Source: Allohoeflea poritis
GTDB lineage: Bacteria; Pseudomonadota; Alphaproteobacteria; Rhizobiales; Rhizobiaceae
Assembly (NCBI RefSeq): GCF_027889715.1
Contig: NZ_JAPJZH010000007.1
Span: forward strand, 124,001-188,000
DNA: 64,000 nucleotides
Reading direction: 5' to 3'
A program made the translations under genes and the position numbers. The stretch's first letter is position 1, and the number at the start of each line of letters is the position of its first letter. A model generated the notes under the pieces. The model ran no database searches, had not been told where the DNA came from, and saw nothing but the letters and a program-made list of their open reading frames with translations. Below are positions 1-7,802 of the stretch, piece by piece.

Positions 1-965
1 CCGCACTGATTCCGGCTCCGGACCAGCCCTTCCAGGCACGGTTTTCCTATTTCGACGATGGCCGTTCGCGCTATCAGACCGATTTCCTGAGCGATGCGAT
101 CACCGTGCAGCCCGGGCAGTCGCAAACGCTGGAAACGCATCTGTTCGCGGGCGCCAAGCAGGTGCCGATCATCAACAGCTATGAAGAGGCCTACAGCATC
201 GACCGGTTCGATCGCATGATCGACTGGGGGTGGTTCTATTTCATCACCAAGCCGATGTTCTACGTGCTCGATTATTTCTACCGCATCTTCGGCAATTTCG
301 GTCTCGCGATCCTGGCGACGACGGTGCTTCTGAAGCTGTTCTTCTTCCCGCTGGCCAACAAGTCCTACAAGTCGATGGCCAATATGAAGAAGGTCCAGCC
401 GAAGATGGAGGAGATCAAGCAGAAACACGGCGAGGACCGTCAGGCCATGCAGAAGGCCATGATGGAGCTCTACAAGAAGGAAAAGGTCAATCCGGTTGCC
501 GGCTGCTGGCCGGTCCTGTTGCAGATCCCCGTCTTCTTCGCCCTCTACAAGGTCCTCTACGTGACCATCGAGATGCGGCATGCGCCGTTCTTCGGCTGGG
601 TCCAGGACCTTTCCGCACCGGATCCGACGACCATCTTCAACCTGTTCGGACTGATCCCCTTTGATCCGCCGGCATTCCTGATGATCGGCGTGTGGCCGCT
701 GCTCATGGGCATCACCATGTTCCTGCAGATGCGCATGAACCCGACGCCGCCCGACCCGACACAGGCGATGATCTTCAACTGGATGCCGGTGATCTTCACC
801 TTCATGCTGGCGACCTTCCCGGCCGGCCTCGTCATCTACTGGGCGTGGAACAACTTCCTGTCGATCCTCCAGCAGGGCGTCATCATGAAGCGCCAGGGCG
901 TCAAGATCGAGCTGTGGGACAATCTGATCAACTTGATCAAGAAGAAGCCGAAGGCGGCCGAATAG
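1..965 (+). CDS. yidC: Membrane protein insertase YidC, C-terminal part (gene starts before the window)
   Basis: YidC inserts and folds inner-membrane proteins, alone or with the Sec translocon. About 320 C-terminal residues are visible; the reading frame is open at the left edge (first full codon at base 3), so the N-terminus and most of the periplasmic domain lie outside the window. The visible part has the end of the periplasmic beta domain, then the conserved hydrophobic insertase core: a transmembrane segment around bases 225-350, the charged cytoplasmic hairpin ([16 protein letters not shown]), and further membrane segments with the family's [10 protein letters not shown] and [24 protein letters not shown]-like signatures. 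It ends in a basic tail (KKKPKAAE). engB follows 16 bases later on the same strand, the usual alphaproteobacterial order. Identification is firm; only the extent is incomplete. Confidence 0.97.
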   Translation, partial: ALIPAPDQPFQARFSYFDDGRSRYQTDFLSDAITVQPGQSQTLETHLFAGAKQVPIINSYEEAYSIDRFDRMIDWGWFYFITKPMFYVLDYFYRIFGNFGLAILATTVLLKLFFFPLANKSYKSMANMKKVQPKMEEIKQKHGEDRQAMQKAMMELYKKEKVNPVAGCWPVLLQIPVFFALYKVLYVTIEMRHAPFFGWVQDLSAPDPTTIFNLFGLIPFDPPAFLMIGVWPLLMGITMFLQMRMNPTPPDPTQAMIFNWMPVIFTFMLATFPAGLVIYWAWNNFLSILQQGVIMKRQGVKIELWDNLINLIKKKPKAAE

Positions 966-981
966 CCGCCTTCTGAGTGCC

Positions 982-1641
982 ATGACGCCGGAACAGCGCC
1001 CATTTCCCGACGCAAAGACGCTTTTTGCGCGCCCCTGGGTGTTCATTCGCGGCGTGCCGGCAATGAAGTTCCTGCCGCCGGAAGGCCCGCCGGAAGTTGC
1101 CTTCGCAGGGCGCTCCAATGTCGGGAAATCGTCTCTCATCAATGCGCTGGTGGGGCAAAAGGGCCTTGCCCGCACCTCCAACACGCCGGGACGCACACAG
1201 GAACTCAACTATTTCGTCCCGGACGGCTACTCCGGGGAAAAAGGCAACCTGCCGCCGCTCGCACTTGTCGACATGCCGGGATACGGCTTCGCCAAGGCGC
1301 CCAAGGCGCAGGTCGATCAGTGGACGAAGCTGGTTTTCGATTATCTGCGCGGCCGGGCGACGCTGAAACGCGTATATGTGCTGATCGACGCGCGTCACGG
1401 CATCAAGGCCAATGACGAGGATGTGCTGAAGCTTCTCGACGTCGCCGCCGTCTCCTACCAGATCGTCCTGACAAAGATCGACAAGGTCAAGGCGGCGGGC
1501 GTGGCGCCCCTTCTCGAGCGTGTCGATCAACAGATACGCCGACATCCGGCGGCCTTTCCCCAGATCATCGCAACATCGTCCGAGAAAGGGTCGGGGCTGG
1601 ACGAGTTGCGGCAGGCCATCATTGACGCGGTGACCGCATAA
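982..1641 (+). CDS. engB: Ribosome biogenesis GTPase YihA/EngB
   Basis: EngB (YihA/YsxC) is an essential small GTPase that assists late assembly of the 50S ribosomal subunit. The 219-residue protein carries the G1 P-loop GRSNVGKSS at about residues 43-51, the switch region SNTPGRT, the G3 motif DMPGYG near residue 95 and the G4 motif TKID near residue 160, all in the order and spacing of the TrmE-Era-EngA-EngB family. Length is typical for the alphaproteobacterial form, which has a short N-terminal extension. It lies 16 bases behind yidC and is probably co-transcribed with it. The ATG at 982 is the first start after the yidC stop. No unusual residues were seen. Confidence 0.97.
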   Translation: MTPEQRPFPDAKTLFARPWVFIRGVPAMKFLPPEGPPEVAFAGRSNVGKSSLINALVGQKGLARTSNTPGRTQELNYFVPDGYSGEKGNLPPLALVDMPGYGFAKAPKAQVDQWTKLVFDYLRGRATLKRVYVLIDARHGIKANDEDVLKLLDVAAVSYQIVLTKIDKVKAAGVAPLLERVDQQIRRHPAAFPQIIATSSEKGSGLDELRQAIIDAVTA

Positions 1642-1706
1642 GGCACGATTTCTTTTACCGTTTCTATGCTATGGTCGCATCAGCGTTGCGTAAGGGAAAG
1701 CGATGA

Positions 1707-2444
1707 ATGGGCGACAAACCTGAACGTCAGCAGGTGGCCATGGCGTGGGCGGTGCACGCTTTCACGGCATCGGGCATCGTGCTCGGCTTCCTTGCTTTCG
1801 TCGCCATCTTGGAGAACGACAAGACGGCCGTGTTCATGTGGCTGGGCCTGGCGCTTTTCGTCGACGCCATCGACGGAACCCTTGCCCGCAAGATTCGCGT
1901 CACCGAGGTGACGCCCAATCTTGACGGAACCACGCTCGACAACGTTATCGACTATTTCAACTATGTCGCGGTTCCGGCGATGATGGTCTACTGGTTCGGC
2001 CTCGTCCCGGAAGGCTGGGAAACGGTCACCGCGGCCACCATCATGGCCGTTTCCTGCTACACCTTCGCCAATACGGGCATGAAGACGTCGGACTATTATT
2101 TTTCCGGCTTCCCGGCCCTTTGGAACGTGGTCGTTCTTTACTTCCACATCCTGCAGACAAACCCGTGGACCAATCTGGTGGTGATCGCCATCTGCGCGGT
2201 GCTGACCTTCATTCCGCTCAAATATGTGCACCCGTTCCGGGTGACGGACTGGCGCGGCGTGACGATCCCGATGACGGTTCTGTGGGCGGCAACGACCCTG
2301 CGGCTGGTGCTGATTCCGCCGGAGGTGACCACGGAGCAGAAGGCCTCTTCGCTGATCTTCTGGCTCTGGGTGCTGGCGACGCTCTACTTCGCGGGCCTTT
2401 CGCTGTGGCGTTCGTTCCGGCCGGAGCCGGATCAGGCGGACTGA
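1707..2444 (+). CDS. pcs: Phosphatidylcholine synthase (CDP-diacylglycerol:choline phosphatidyltransferase)
   Basis: Pcs condenses CDP-diacylglycerol with choline to give phosphatidylcholine, a pathway found mainly in rhizobia, brucellae and other host-associated bacteria. The 245-residue protein is very hydrophobic, with about eight predicted membrane helices. It shows the CDP-alcohol phosphotransferase signature DG-x2-AR-x12-G-x3-D-x3-D, read as DGTLAR, twelve residues, then GTTLDNVID at about residues 53-80; the x12 spacing separates Pcs from ordinary phosphatidyltransferases (x8). A purine-rich AGGGAAAG lies 6-10 bases before the chosen ATG; a second ATG four bases earlier is out of frame. 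The stop overlaps the convergent msrB stop by 13 bases. It implies a phosphatidylcholine-containing membrane supplied with external choline. Confidence 0.96.
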   Translation: MGDKPERQQVAMAWAVHAFTASGIVLGFLAFVAILENDKTAVFMWLGLALFVDAIDGTLARKIRVTEVTPNLDGTTLDNVIDYFNYVAVPAMMVYWFGLVPEGWETVTAATIMAVSCYTFANTGMKTSDYYFSGFPALWNVVVLYFHILQTNPWTNLVVIAICAVLTFIPLKYVHPFRVTDWRGVTIPMTVLWAATTLRLVLIPPEVTTEQKASSLIFWLWVLATLYFAGLSLWRSFRPEPDQAD

Positions 2445-2929
2445 GGCTCGAAAACCAGCGCAATGCCATTGATGCAATGACGCAGACCGGTCGGAGGCGG
2501 TCCGTCGCTGAAGACATGGCCGAGATGGCCGCCGCAGCGCCGGCAATGGACTTCCGTGCGCGGCACGATCAACTTGAAATCGCGCTTGGTGCCGACGGCA
2601 TCCGGCAGGGCATCGTAAAAGCTCGGCCAACCGGTGCCGCTGTCATATTTCGTTTCCGACGCATAGAGCGGCAGGTTGCAACCCGCGCAATTGAAGGTCC
2701 CCTTGCGTTTTTCATGAAGCAGCGAGCTGGTGTACGGACGCTCCGTCGCTTCCTCGCGCAAGACCGCATACTGGTCGGGCGTCAGCATGCTGCGCCATTC
2801 GGCCTCACTGTAGGTGATCTCGAAATCGCCCTCCCCGGCAACGGCCGGCGACGAGGACGGTTTGAGCGCGTAAATACCGCCTAGGGCGGCGACAGCGGCT
2901 CCGGACAGCATAAAGGTGCGGCGTTTCAT
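2432..2929 (-). CDS. msrB: Peptide-methionine (R)-S-oxide reductase MsrB with a Tat-type signal
   Basis: MsrB reduces the R epimer of methionine sulfoxide in proteins. The 165-residue product has the zinc-binding CxxC pairs (CAGC and CRRC) and the catalytic cysteine in GLRHCINGIAL near the C-terminus, so it looks active. The N-terminus MKRRTFMLSGAAVAALGG is a twin-arginine leader (RRTFM) followed by a hydrophobic stretch, so export to the periplasm is predicted; many MsrB proteins are cytoplasmic and lack this. The start at 2929 is preceded by AAGGA eight bases upstream, and an in-frame upstream extension adds only non-conserved sequence. It is divergent from argB (157-base shared promoter region) and its 3' end overlaps pcs tail to tail. 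Confidence 0.94.
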   Translation of the reverse strand: MKRRTFMLSGAAVAALGGIYALKPSSSPAVAGEGDFEITYSEAEWRSMLTPDQYAVLREEATERPYTSSLLHEKRKGTFNCAGCNLPLYASETKYDSGTGWPSFYDALPDAVGTKRDFKLIVPRTEVHCRRCGGHLGHVFSDGPPPTGLRHCINGIALVFEPQSA

Positions 2930-3086
2930 GGCGTTCTTCCTTGAATTTGCGAGCATAATATAGCGTTTGCAGCGTTGAACTGCCCATGAACTTTTCGCGA
3001 GCAGCGCAACGGCGGGATCTCGCGAAACGGCAATTGCCCTTGCCGGCCTTTGCGGATAGAACGTCTGCGATTTCAAAGAGGCAGCC

Positions 3087-3986
3087 ATGGCCGACACCGA
3101 TCACAACGAAGACAGCCAGCAACAGGCAAAACTGCTCTCCCAGGCGCTGCCCTACATGCAGCGCTACGAGGACTGCACCATCGTCGTCAAATATGGCGGC
3201 AACGCCATGGGCGACCCTGAACTCGGACAGGCTTTCGCGCGCGATATCGCGTTGCTGAAACAGTCGGGCGTCAACCCTATCGTCGTGCATGGCGGCGGCC
3301 CGCAGATCGGCCGCATGCTCACCGAGATCGGCATCGAGTCGAAATTCGAGGGCGGCCTGCGCGTCACCGACGAGCGCACCGTCGAGATCGTCGAGATGGT
3401 GCTCGCCGGCTCGATCAACAAGGAAATCGTGGCCATGATCAATGCCGAGGGCGAATGGGCCATCGGATTGTGCGGCAAGGACGGAAACATGGTCTTCGCC
3501 GAAAAGGCGCACAAGACCGTGGTCGATCCCGATTCCAATATCGAGCGCATTCTCGATCTCGGCTTTGTCGGCGATATTGTCGAGGTGGACCGGACACTGC
3601 TCGATCTTCTCGCCAAATCGGAGATGATCCCGGTCATCGCACCGGTGGCGCCTGGCCGCGACGGTCACACCTACAATATCAATGCCGATACCTTCGCCGG
3701 GGCCATCGCCGGTGCGCTTTCCGCGACGCGCCTGCTTTTCCTCACCGACGTTCCGGGCGTTCTCGACGCGGACGGCAATCTGATCAAGCAGTTGTCGGTT
3801 GCCGAGGCAAAGGCGATGATCGCGGACGGCACGATTTCCGGCGGCATGATCCCCAAGGTCGAGACCTGCATCCACGCCATCGAGGCGGGCGTCGAAGGCG
3901 TCGTTATCCTCAACGGCAAGACCGCCCATGCCGTGCTCCTTGAGATTTTCACCAAGCACGGCGCGGGTACGCTCATCGTTCGCTGA
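3087..3986 (+). CDS. argB: Acetylglutamate kinase
   Basis: ArgB phosphorylates N-acetyl-L-glutamate with ATP, the second step of arginine synthesis. The 299-residue protein shows amino-acid-kinase fold signatures: KYGGNAMG at residues 35-42, [10 protein letters not shown] near 68-77, the [15 protein letters not shown] substrate/nucleotide region near 195-210 and the TDVPGVLD loop, then [10 protein letters not shown] near the C-terminus. The N-terminal helix rich in Gln and Leu fits the arginine-inhibited hexameric type, in which this helix interlaces dimers; that regulation is inferred from the family. It stands alone on the plus strand between msrB and a convergent small membrane gene (8-base gap). 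Confidence 0.97.
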   Translation: MADTDHNEDSQQQAKLLSQALPYMQRYEDCTIVVKYGGNAMGDPELGQAFARDIALLKQSGVNPIVVHGGGPQIGRMLTEIGIESKFEGGLRVTDERTVEIVEMVLAGSINKEIVAMINAEGEWAIGLCGKDGNMVFAEKAHKTVVDPDSNIERILDLGFVGDIVEVDRTLLDLLAKSEMIPVIAPVAPGRDGHTYNINADTFAGAIAGALSATRLLFLTDVPGVLDADGNLIKQLSVAEAKAMIADGTISGGMIPKVETCIHAIEAGVEGVVILNGKTAHAVLLEIFTKHGAGTLIVR

Positions 3987-3994
3987 AGCCCGGT

Positions 3995-4405
3995 CTACGC
4001 CGCCCCTTCATCGGCGTTCTGCGTCTTGAACGACCTCATGAAGTCCTGCTTCATCATGTATGACTTCATCGCCGGTAAACGCAGCGCGCCGACAATCAGA
4101 ATGCCGACCTGGATCAGCACTGCCGATGCCAGCGCATCGAGGAACCAGCCGACAAACGGCATTGCCGGGCCCCAATAGGCGGGAAGCTCGGCGAGAGCCG
4201 ATATCGTCCAGAAACCGGTCATGCCATGCAGCACCAATGCGATCCAGAATCCGGCGCAATAGGGACAACGCCACTGCTCGTAGAGTGTCTGCAGCGGCTG
4301 CGGCAGTCTTGCCAGAAGGGCGTTGAACCAGGTGCCCCATTCGGGCAGCTTTTCCCAGATCAGCAGGTGCACGGAGACACCGATCAATGCGAGTTCAAAA
4401 GACAT
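3995..4405 (-). CDS. Small inner-membrane protein with a CPYC motif (DUF1360-like)
   Basis: No function is established. The 136-residue product has three or four hydrophobic segments and, after an amphipathic region, the motif RCPYCAGFWIALV, which resembles DUF1360-type membrane proteins whose signature is a Cys-x2-Cys-x-Gly-x-W at a membrane edge. The C-terminus is polar (KSYMMKQDFMRSF). Start: ATGs at 4411 and 4405 are both in frame; the second has a GGA six bases upstream and is preferred. The upstream region contains an inverted repeat at 4424-4438 close to the one in front of the neighbouring marR gene, so this protein is probably the regulated target of that MarR factor. A disulfide or metal role for the CPYC is only a guess. 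Confidence 0.72.
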   Translation of the reverse strand: MSFELALIGVSVHLLIWEKLPEWGTWFNALLARLPQPLQTLYEQWRCPYCAGFWIALVLHGMTGFWTISALAELPAYWGPAMPFVGWFLDALASAVLIQVGILIVGALRLPAMKSYMMKQDFMRSFKTQNADEGAA

Positions 4406-4423
4406 GGTCATTCCATATAGTTT

Positions 4424-4438
4424 GTTAGCGTGACTAAC
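4424..4438. promoter_or_regulatory. Inverted repeat in front of the small membrane gene, candidate MarR operator
   Basis: GTTAG-CGTGA-CTAAC is a perfect 5-bp inverted repeat with a 5-base spacer, flanked by further partial symmetry (TAGTTT...ACTA). It lies 19 bases upstream of the preferred start of the membrane gene. A related repeat (TTAGT-N7-ACTAA) precedes marR at 4906-4922. Repeats of this size between MarR genes and their targets are commonly the repressor sites; binding here is inferred. Confidence 0.55.
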
Positions 4439-4457
4439 TATTTTGAGCCAAGGAAAA

Positions 4458-4889
4458 TTACCGGCTGGAGCCGTCCACTTCCAGGACGGCTGCCAGCATT
4501 GAAAAACCCTGACTGCCGGTTTGCGAACGAAGCGTTTTTACAGCCGCCTCATAGATTTTCTCTCCCGAACCCAGCGCCTCACGTCCCTTTTCGGTCAGCA
4601 ATATGTGCTGTGCCCGCGCGTCATGGCGGCAGGGAATGCGGTCAACCAAACCGCGTTTTTCGAGTTTGGCGATCATGGCGCTGGCCGAAGCCTTCCTGAT
4701 GCCCATTGCCGTCACCACATCCTGCAGGTGCTGTCCGTGTTCGTCCTGGCAGACCCTGTCGGATTCATGCGCCTTGATTGCCCGCAAATATTCGAATTCG
4801 CTGTGGCTGATGCCAAGTCGAGCACCGTCCTTGGCCCATTGGCGGTTGATCAGGCGATGCAGGTCCTCAAGCGTCTTTGCCAGTGTCAT
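4458..4889 (-). CDS. MarR-family transcriptional regulator
   Basis: The 143-residue protein has the MarR layout: an N-terminal dimerisation helix (residues 1-20), a winged helix-turn-helix with recognition region near GIRKASASAMIAKLEKRGLV (about residues 62-82), a wing containing CRHDARAQHILLTEKGREAL, and a C-terminal dimer helix. It likely represses its own promoter and that of the small membrane gene downstream, because similar inverted repeats precede both. The upstream gene on the same strand is an EamA transporter, 83 bases away, which could be a further target. The inducing ligand is unknown. Cysteines at about residues 48 and 90 might permit redox sensing, but this is speculative. Confidence 0.88.
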   Translation of the reverse strand: MTLAKTLEDLHRLINRQWAKDGARLGISHSEFEYLRAIKAHESDRVCQDEHGQHLQDVVTAMGIRKASASAMIAKLEKRGLVDRIPCRHDARAQHILLTEKGREALGSGEKIYEAAVKTLRSQTGSQGFSMLAAVLEVDGSSR

Positions 4890-4905
4890 GATTCACTCAA
4901 TATAG

Positions 4906-4922
4906 TTAGTCTTCCTTACTAA
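4906..4922. promoter_or_regulatory. Inverted repeat in front of marR, candidate autoregulatory operator
   Basis: TTAGT-CTTCCTT-ACTAA is a perfect 5-bp inverted repeat with a 7-base spacer, 17 bases upstream of the marR ATG (4889). It shares the TTAG/CTAA half-site with the repeat at 4424-4438. Position and similarity suggest autorepression. Confidence 0.55.
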
Positions 4923-4972
4923 TTACAATTGTCCGCCGAGTCAACCACGACCTCGATCATTGGAACATGCGG

Positions 4973-5878
4973 TCAGGTCAAAAGGACCAGGACAACGACC
5001 CCGGCGACGATCAGGAGCGTGCCGACGATCTCCAGCCGCTTGATCGTCTCGCGGAAGATGAAGACGGAAGAGGCAATGGTGAAGATGATCTCCACCTGCG
5101 CCAGCACCTTCACATAGGCGGCCTGCTGCAGGGTCATGGCCATGAACCAGCCGAAAGAGGCCGACGCGCCGGCAAGACCGACCACCAGCGAGGGTTTCCA
5201 CGCGGCCGCCACCCGCCGCAGTTCGGCGGGTTCGCGCAGCACCATCCACACCAGCATGAGAACTGTCTGCAGAACGATGACGAAGGCCAGTGTGACAGCC
5301 GCCTGCATCATAAAATTCGGACCGCCCAGCGACAGGGACGCCGCGCGATAGGCTACGGCGGCGATGCCGAAGCCGGTGCCCGAGGCAAGGCCGATCAGGG
5401 CGGTGCGGCTGAGAACGGATGTGAAGAGGTTCTTCCAGGTCACCGCGCTGTGGGCCACCGACAACAGCATCACGCCGACGACCGAAATGGCGATGGCAAA
5501 CAGGCTGCCGATGCTGACCGTCTCGCCGAGAAAGACAAGGCCGAACAGCGCCGCCTGCGCCGGCTCGGTGCGCGAATAGGCCGTGCCGACGGTGAAATTG
5601 CGGAAGGAAAACAGGTAGACAAGCAACTGCGTTCCGGCGATCTGCGCGATGCCGCCGATAACCGCCCAGATCAGGAAGGTTCCGTGCCAGGCAGGCAACG
5701 CCATGCCGAAACCGAAATGCAGCACGGCGACGAACAGCAGCGCGAACGGGAAGCCGAAGCCGAACCGCACGAATGTCGCCCCGGTCGTGCCCATGACACC
5801 CTTGAGGTGCTTTTGCATGGCGGAACGCACATTTTGGAGGAAGGCGGCGGCAATGGTGATGGGAATCCACAATTCCAT
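4973..5878 (-). CDS. EamA/DMT-superfamily transporter
   Basis: The 301-residue protein is almost wholly hydrophobic with about ten membrane helices arranged as two EamA repeats (roughly residues 1-140 and 150-295), the plan of drug/metabolite exporters such as RhaT or YdcZ relatives. It starts MELWIPITIAAAFLQNVRSAMQKHLKG and includes a conserved YSRTEPAQAALFG region at the end of the first repeat. The substrate cannot be inferred. It is divergent from the HAD hydrolase gene (81-base gap) and lies upstream of marR on the same strand, so a link to that regulator is possible but not shown. Confidence 0.88.
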   Translation of the reverse strand: MELWIPITIAAAFLQNVRSAMQKHLKGVMGTTGATFVRFGFGFPFALLFVAVLHFGFGMALPAWHGTFLIWAVIGGIAQIAGTQLLVYLFSFRNFTVGTAYSRTEPAQAALFGLVFLGETVSIGSLFAIAISVVGVMLLSVAHSAVTWKNLFTSVLSRTALIGLASGTGFGIAAVAYRAASLSLGGPNFMMQAAVTLAFVIVLQTVLMLVWMVLREPAELRRVAAAWKPSLVVGLAGASASFGWFMAMTLQQAAYVKVLAQVEIIFTIASSVFIFRETIKRLEIVGTLLIVAGVVVLVLLT

Positions 5879-5959
5879 GGCCGGGCTTTATCACGCTGCC
5901 GGCTAAAGGCCAACGTGTTTACAGGTGCGTTGCGCAAGCAAACATGCCATAAGGCGGCC

Positions 5960-6670
5960 ATGCGAAAAAATCTGCCCATCGCCGAGGAATTCGACCATGT
6001 GAACGAATGGGTCTTCGACCTCGACAACACGCTCTATCCGCGCCACACGGATCTGTTCTCGCAGATCGACAAGAACATGACCTCCTATGTGGCAAAGCTC
6101 CTGAGCCTGCCGCGCGAGGAGGCGCGCAAGGTCCAGAAAGCGTACTACCGCGACTACGGCACGACCCTGAACGGGCTGATGAACCGGCACGGGATCGACG
6201 CGAACGACTTTCTGGAGAAGGTCCACGACATCGACTATTCCTGGGTCGAGCCGCATCCGGAGCTTGGCGAGGCGATCCGCGCCCTGCCCGGCCGCAAATA
6301 TATCTTCACCAATGGCGATGTCGGCCATGCGGAGCGCACCGCGACGGCACTCGGCATCCTCGATCATTTCGACGAGATCTTCGATATCCTGGCTGCCGAC
6401 CTGACACCGAAACCCGCGGCCGAGACCTATGACCTGTTTCTTTCGCGCCACAAGGTCGATGGCGGCCGGGCGGTCATGTTCGAGGACCTGCCGCGGAATC
6501 TGACGGTGCCGAAATCGCTCGGCATGCGCACCGTGCTGATCGTTCCGCACAATTTCGACGAGGCGATGGGCGAGACATGGGAGCGCGACGGGCATGACGG
6601 CGCGCATATCGACTATGTGACGGACGATCTGGCCGCCTTCCTGCGGCACTATCTCGACACGCGGCCGTAA
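5960..6670 (+). CDS. HAD-superfamily pyrimidine 5'-nucleotidase-type hydrolase
   Basis: The 236-residue protein is a soluble haloacid-dehalogenase phosphatase close to the pyrimidine 5'-nucleotidase subgroup (SDT1/PHM8-like). Motif I is FDLDNTLY (nucleophile Asp at about residue 20), motif II is FTNGD, motif III includes KPAAETY with the conserved Lys, and motif IV is FEDLPRNL. A helical cap domain lies between motifs I and II. It probably removes phosphate from UMP/CMP-like nucleotides or damaged analogues; substrate is inferred from subgroup. The frame stays open far upstream, but conservation begins at the ATG at 5960. The gene ends 41 bases before the convergent copper-chaperone gene, with a strong hairpin between them. 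Confidence 0.9.
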   Translation: MRKNLPIAEEFDHVNEWVFDLDNTLYPRHTDLFSQIDKNMTSYVAKLLSLPREEARKVQKAYYRDYGTTLNGLMNRHGIDANDFLEKVHDIDYSWVEPHPELGEAIRALPGRKYIFTNGDVGHAERTATALGILDHFDEIFDILAADLTPKPAAETYDLFLSRHKVDGGRAVMFEDLPRNLTVPKSLGMRTVLIVPHNFDEAMGETWERDGHDGAHIDYVTDDLAAFLRHYLDTRP

Positions 6671-6672
6671 GC

Positions 6673-6694
6673 GCCGGCGGCAGAAACCGCCGGC
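6673..6694. terminator. Hairpin between convergent genes
   Basis: GCCGGCGG, a six-base loop and CCGCCGGC form a perfect 8-bp GC-rich stem in the 41-base gap between the HAD gene and the convergent copper-chaperone gene. There is no T tract on either side, so it may slow polymerase or protect 3' ends rather than act as a full intrinsic terminator. Confidence 0.5.
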
Positions 6695-6711
6695 TGCATT
6701 GTCCCGTGGGA

Positions 6712-7263
6712 TCAGTTGGTCTTGTCGCCGTGGTCCATCTTTCCATGGTCCATATGGCCGTGATCCATACCCTTGGTTCCGGCCGGCATGACAGCAAGCA
6801 TGAGCTCCACATCTCCGGCCCTTTCAAAGGACAGAACAACGGGGACCATGTCCCCTTCCTTGAAGGATTCCGCGACATCCATGAACATCAGGTGATAGCC
6901 GCCCGGTTTCAGCTCCACCGTCGTTCCGGCAGGAATGACGAGACCGTCGGGCAGTGGGCGCATGCGCATGACTTCGTCGACAACGGCCATTTCATGCACT
7001 TCCGTGCGGTCCGTGACCGGCGACGATACCGACAGGAGCGTGTCGTCGGCCGCGCCGTTGTTCTTGATGATCAGGAAGCCGCCGCCGACCTTCTGGCCGG
7101 GCAGCATGGCGCGGGTCCAGGGCCCGGAAATATGAAGATCGCCGGCCATCACCATGGCCGGCTTCATCTCGTGTTTGCCGTGGCTGTCTGCGGCGGCGAA
7201 CTGCGTGGAAAGGGCGGCTGCGCCGATTATGGCGGCCGCGACAAGGATTTTCTTCAGTAGCAT
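6712..7263 (-). CDS. Periplasmic copper chaperone, PCu(A)C family, with Met/His-rich tail
   Basis: PCu(A)C proteins bind Cu(I) in the periplasm and deliver it to the CuA site of cytochrome oxidase or to other copper enzymes. The 183-residue product has a signal peptide (residues 1-25), the beta-barrel domain, and the metal ligands in the H-x-M pairs HEM and, about 38 residues later, HLMFM. After the domain comes a tail with repeated MDHG units (MDHGHMDHGKMDHGDK), giving extra Met and His ligands and a matching short direct repeat in the DNA. The upstream neighbour on the same strand is a Cys-rich DUF2946-like protein, a common companion in copper loci. Copper supply to respiration or copper buffering is likely. 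Confidence 0.9.
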   Translation of the reverse strand: MLLKKILVAAAIIGAAALSTQFAAADSHGKHEMKPAMVMAGDLHISGPWTRAMLPGQKVGGGFLIIKNNGAADDTLLSVSSPVTDRTEVHEMAVVDEVMRMRPLPDGLVIPAGTTVELKPGGYHLMFMDVAESFKEGDMVPVVLSFERAGDVELMLAVMPAGTKGMDHGHMDHGKMDHGDKTN

Positions 7264-7323
7264 TGGATTTCCAAATGGTCAGATCATGGGATGCGCTGCC
7301 GGGGCGGCGCGCTCTTTTCAGGA

Positions 7324-7719
7324 TCAGACCAGGGCCGGCGGTGCCCGTATGGCGTGACTGCCAAGCGGCGGATTGCGGCCTTGAGTCGTGTGCCCTTCGG
7401 CAATGCGCCACCCATATGCGGCGTTGTCAGAGGCAACGCTGGAACTCGCGGATTCGACCGCTTTGAACTGGCCGCAGGCCGCACCGGCAAAACAGGAGAC
7501 GATGCAGGGACAGGATGCCGGCATGCCGGCCGGCGTGCCGGAACGGCTTTCCCCGACCGCGCCGGCCTGCGTGCAGATAACCGGTCGGGGTTCGCCCGCC
7601 AGAACATGCGCCACCGGCAAGACCAGCGGCACGGCAAGGACCATCAGGCACAGAACGGCGAATGTCGCCAGTTCCGCGCGCAGTGCTTCAATCAGGACAA
7701 AGCGGCGCGATCCCGTCAT
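7324..7719 (-). CDS. Cys-rich DUF2946-like secreted/membrane protein
   Basis: The 131-residue product has one strong hydrophobic segment at residues 14-42 (signal peptide or anchor) followed by a Cys-rich stretch (ICTQ, then CPCIVSCFAGAACG) and a polar C-terminus ending RAPPALV, which resembles the R-x-P-P ending of DUF2946 proteins. Function is unknown; DUF2946 genes often sit beside copper chaperones and TonB receptors, and here PCu(A)C follows after 60 bases on the same strand. The ATG at 7719 is the only start giving an N-terminal hydrophobic segment directly after a short basic region. A metal-binding role is inferred only from cysteines and context. Confidence 0.68.
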   Translation of the reverse strand: MTGSRRFVLIEALRAELATFAVLCLMVLAVPLVLPVAHVLAGEPRPVICTQAGAVGESRSGTPAGMPASCPCIVSCFAGAACGQFKAVESASSSVASDNAAYGWRIAEGHTTQGRNPPLGSHAIRAPPALV

Positions 7720-7802
7720 ACAACCGGTATAGCGGCCCCAACGGCACTTGCCAAAGGACAAATTGCAGCAGCCGCGCGCAGGCGCAACCCGGCTGGACCT
7801 AA

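Noticed and set aside
4967-5959. Possible large fusion protein reading through into the HAD hydrolase
   Set aside because: The upstream 330 codons are antisense to the EamA transporter and unconserved; the HAD domain begins at the ATG at 5960.
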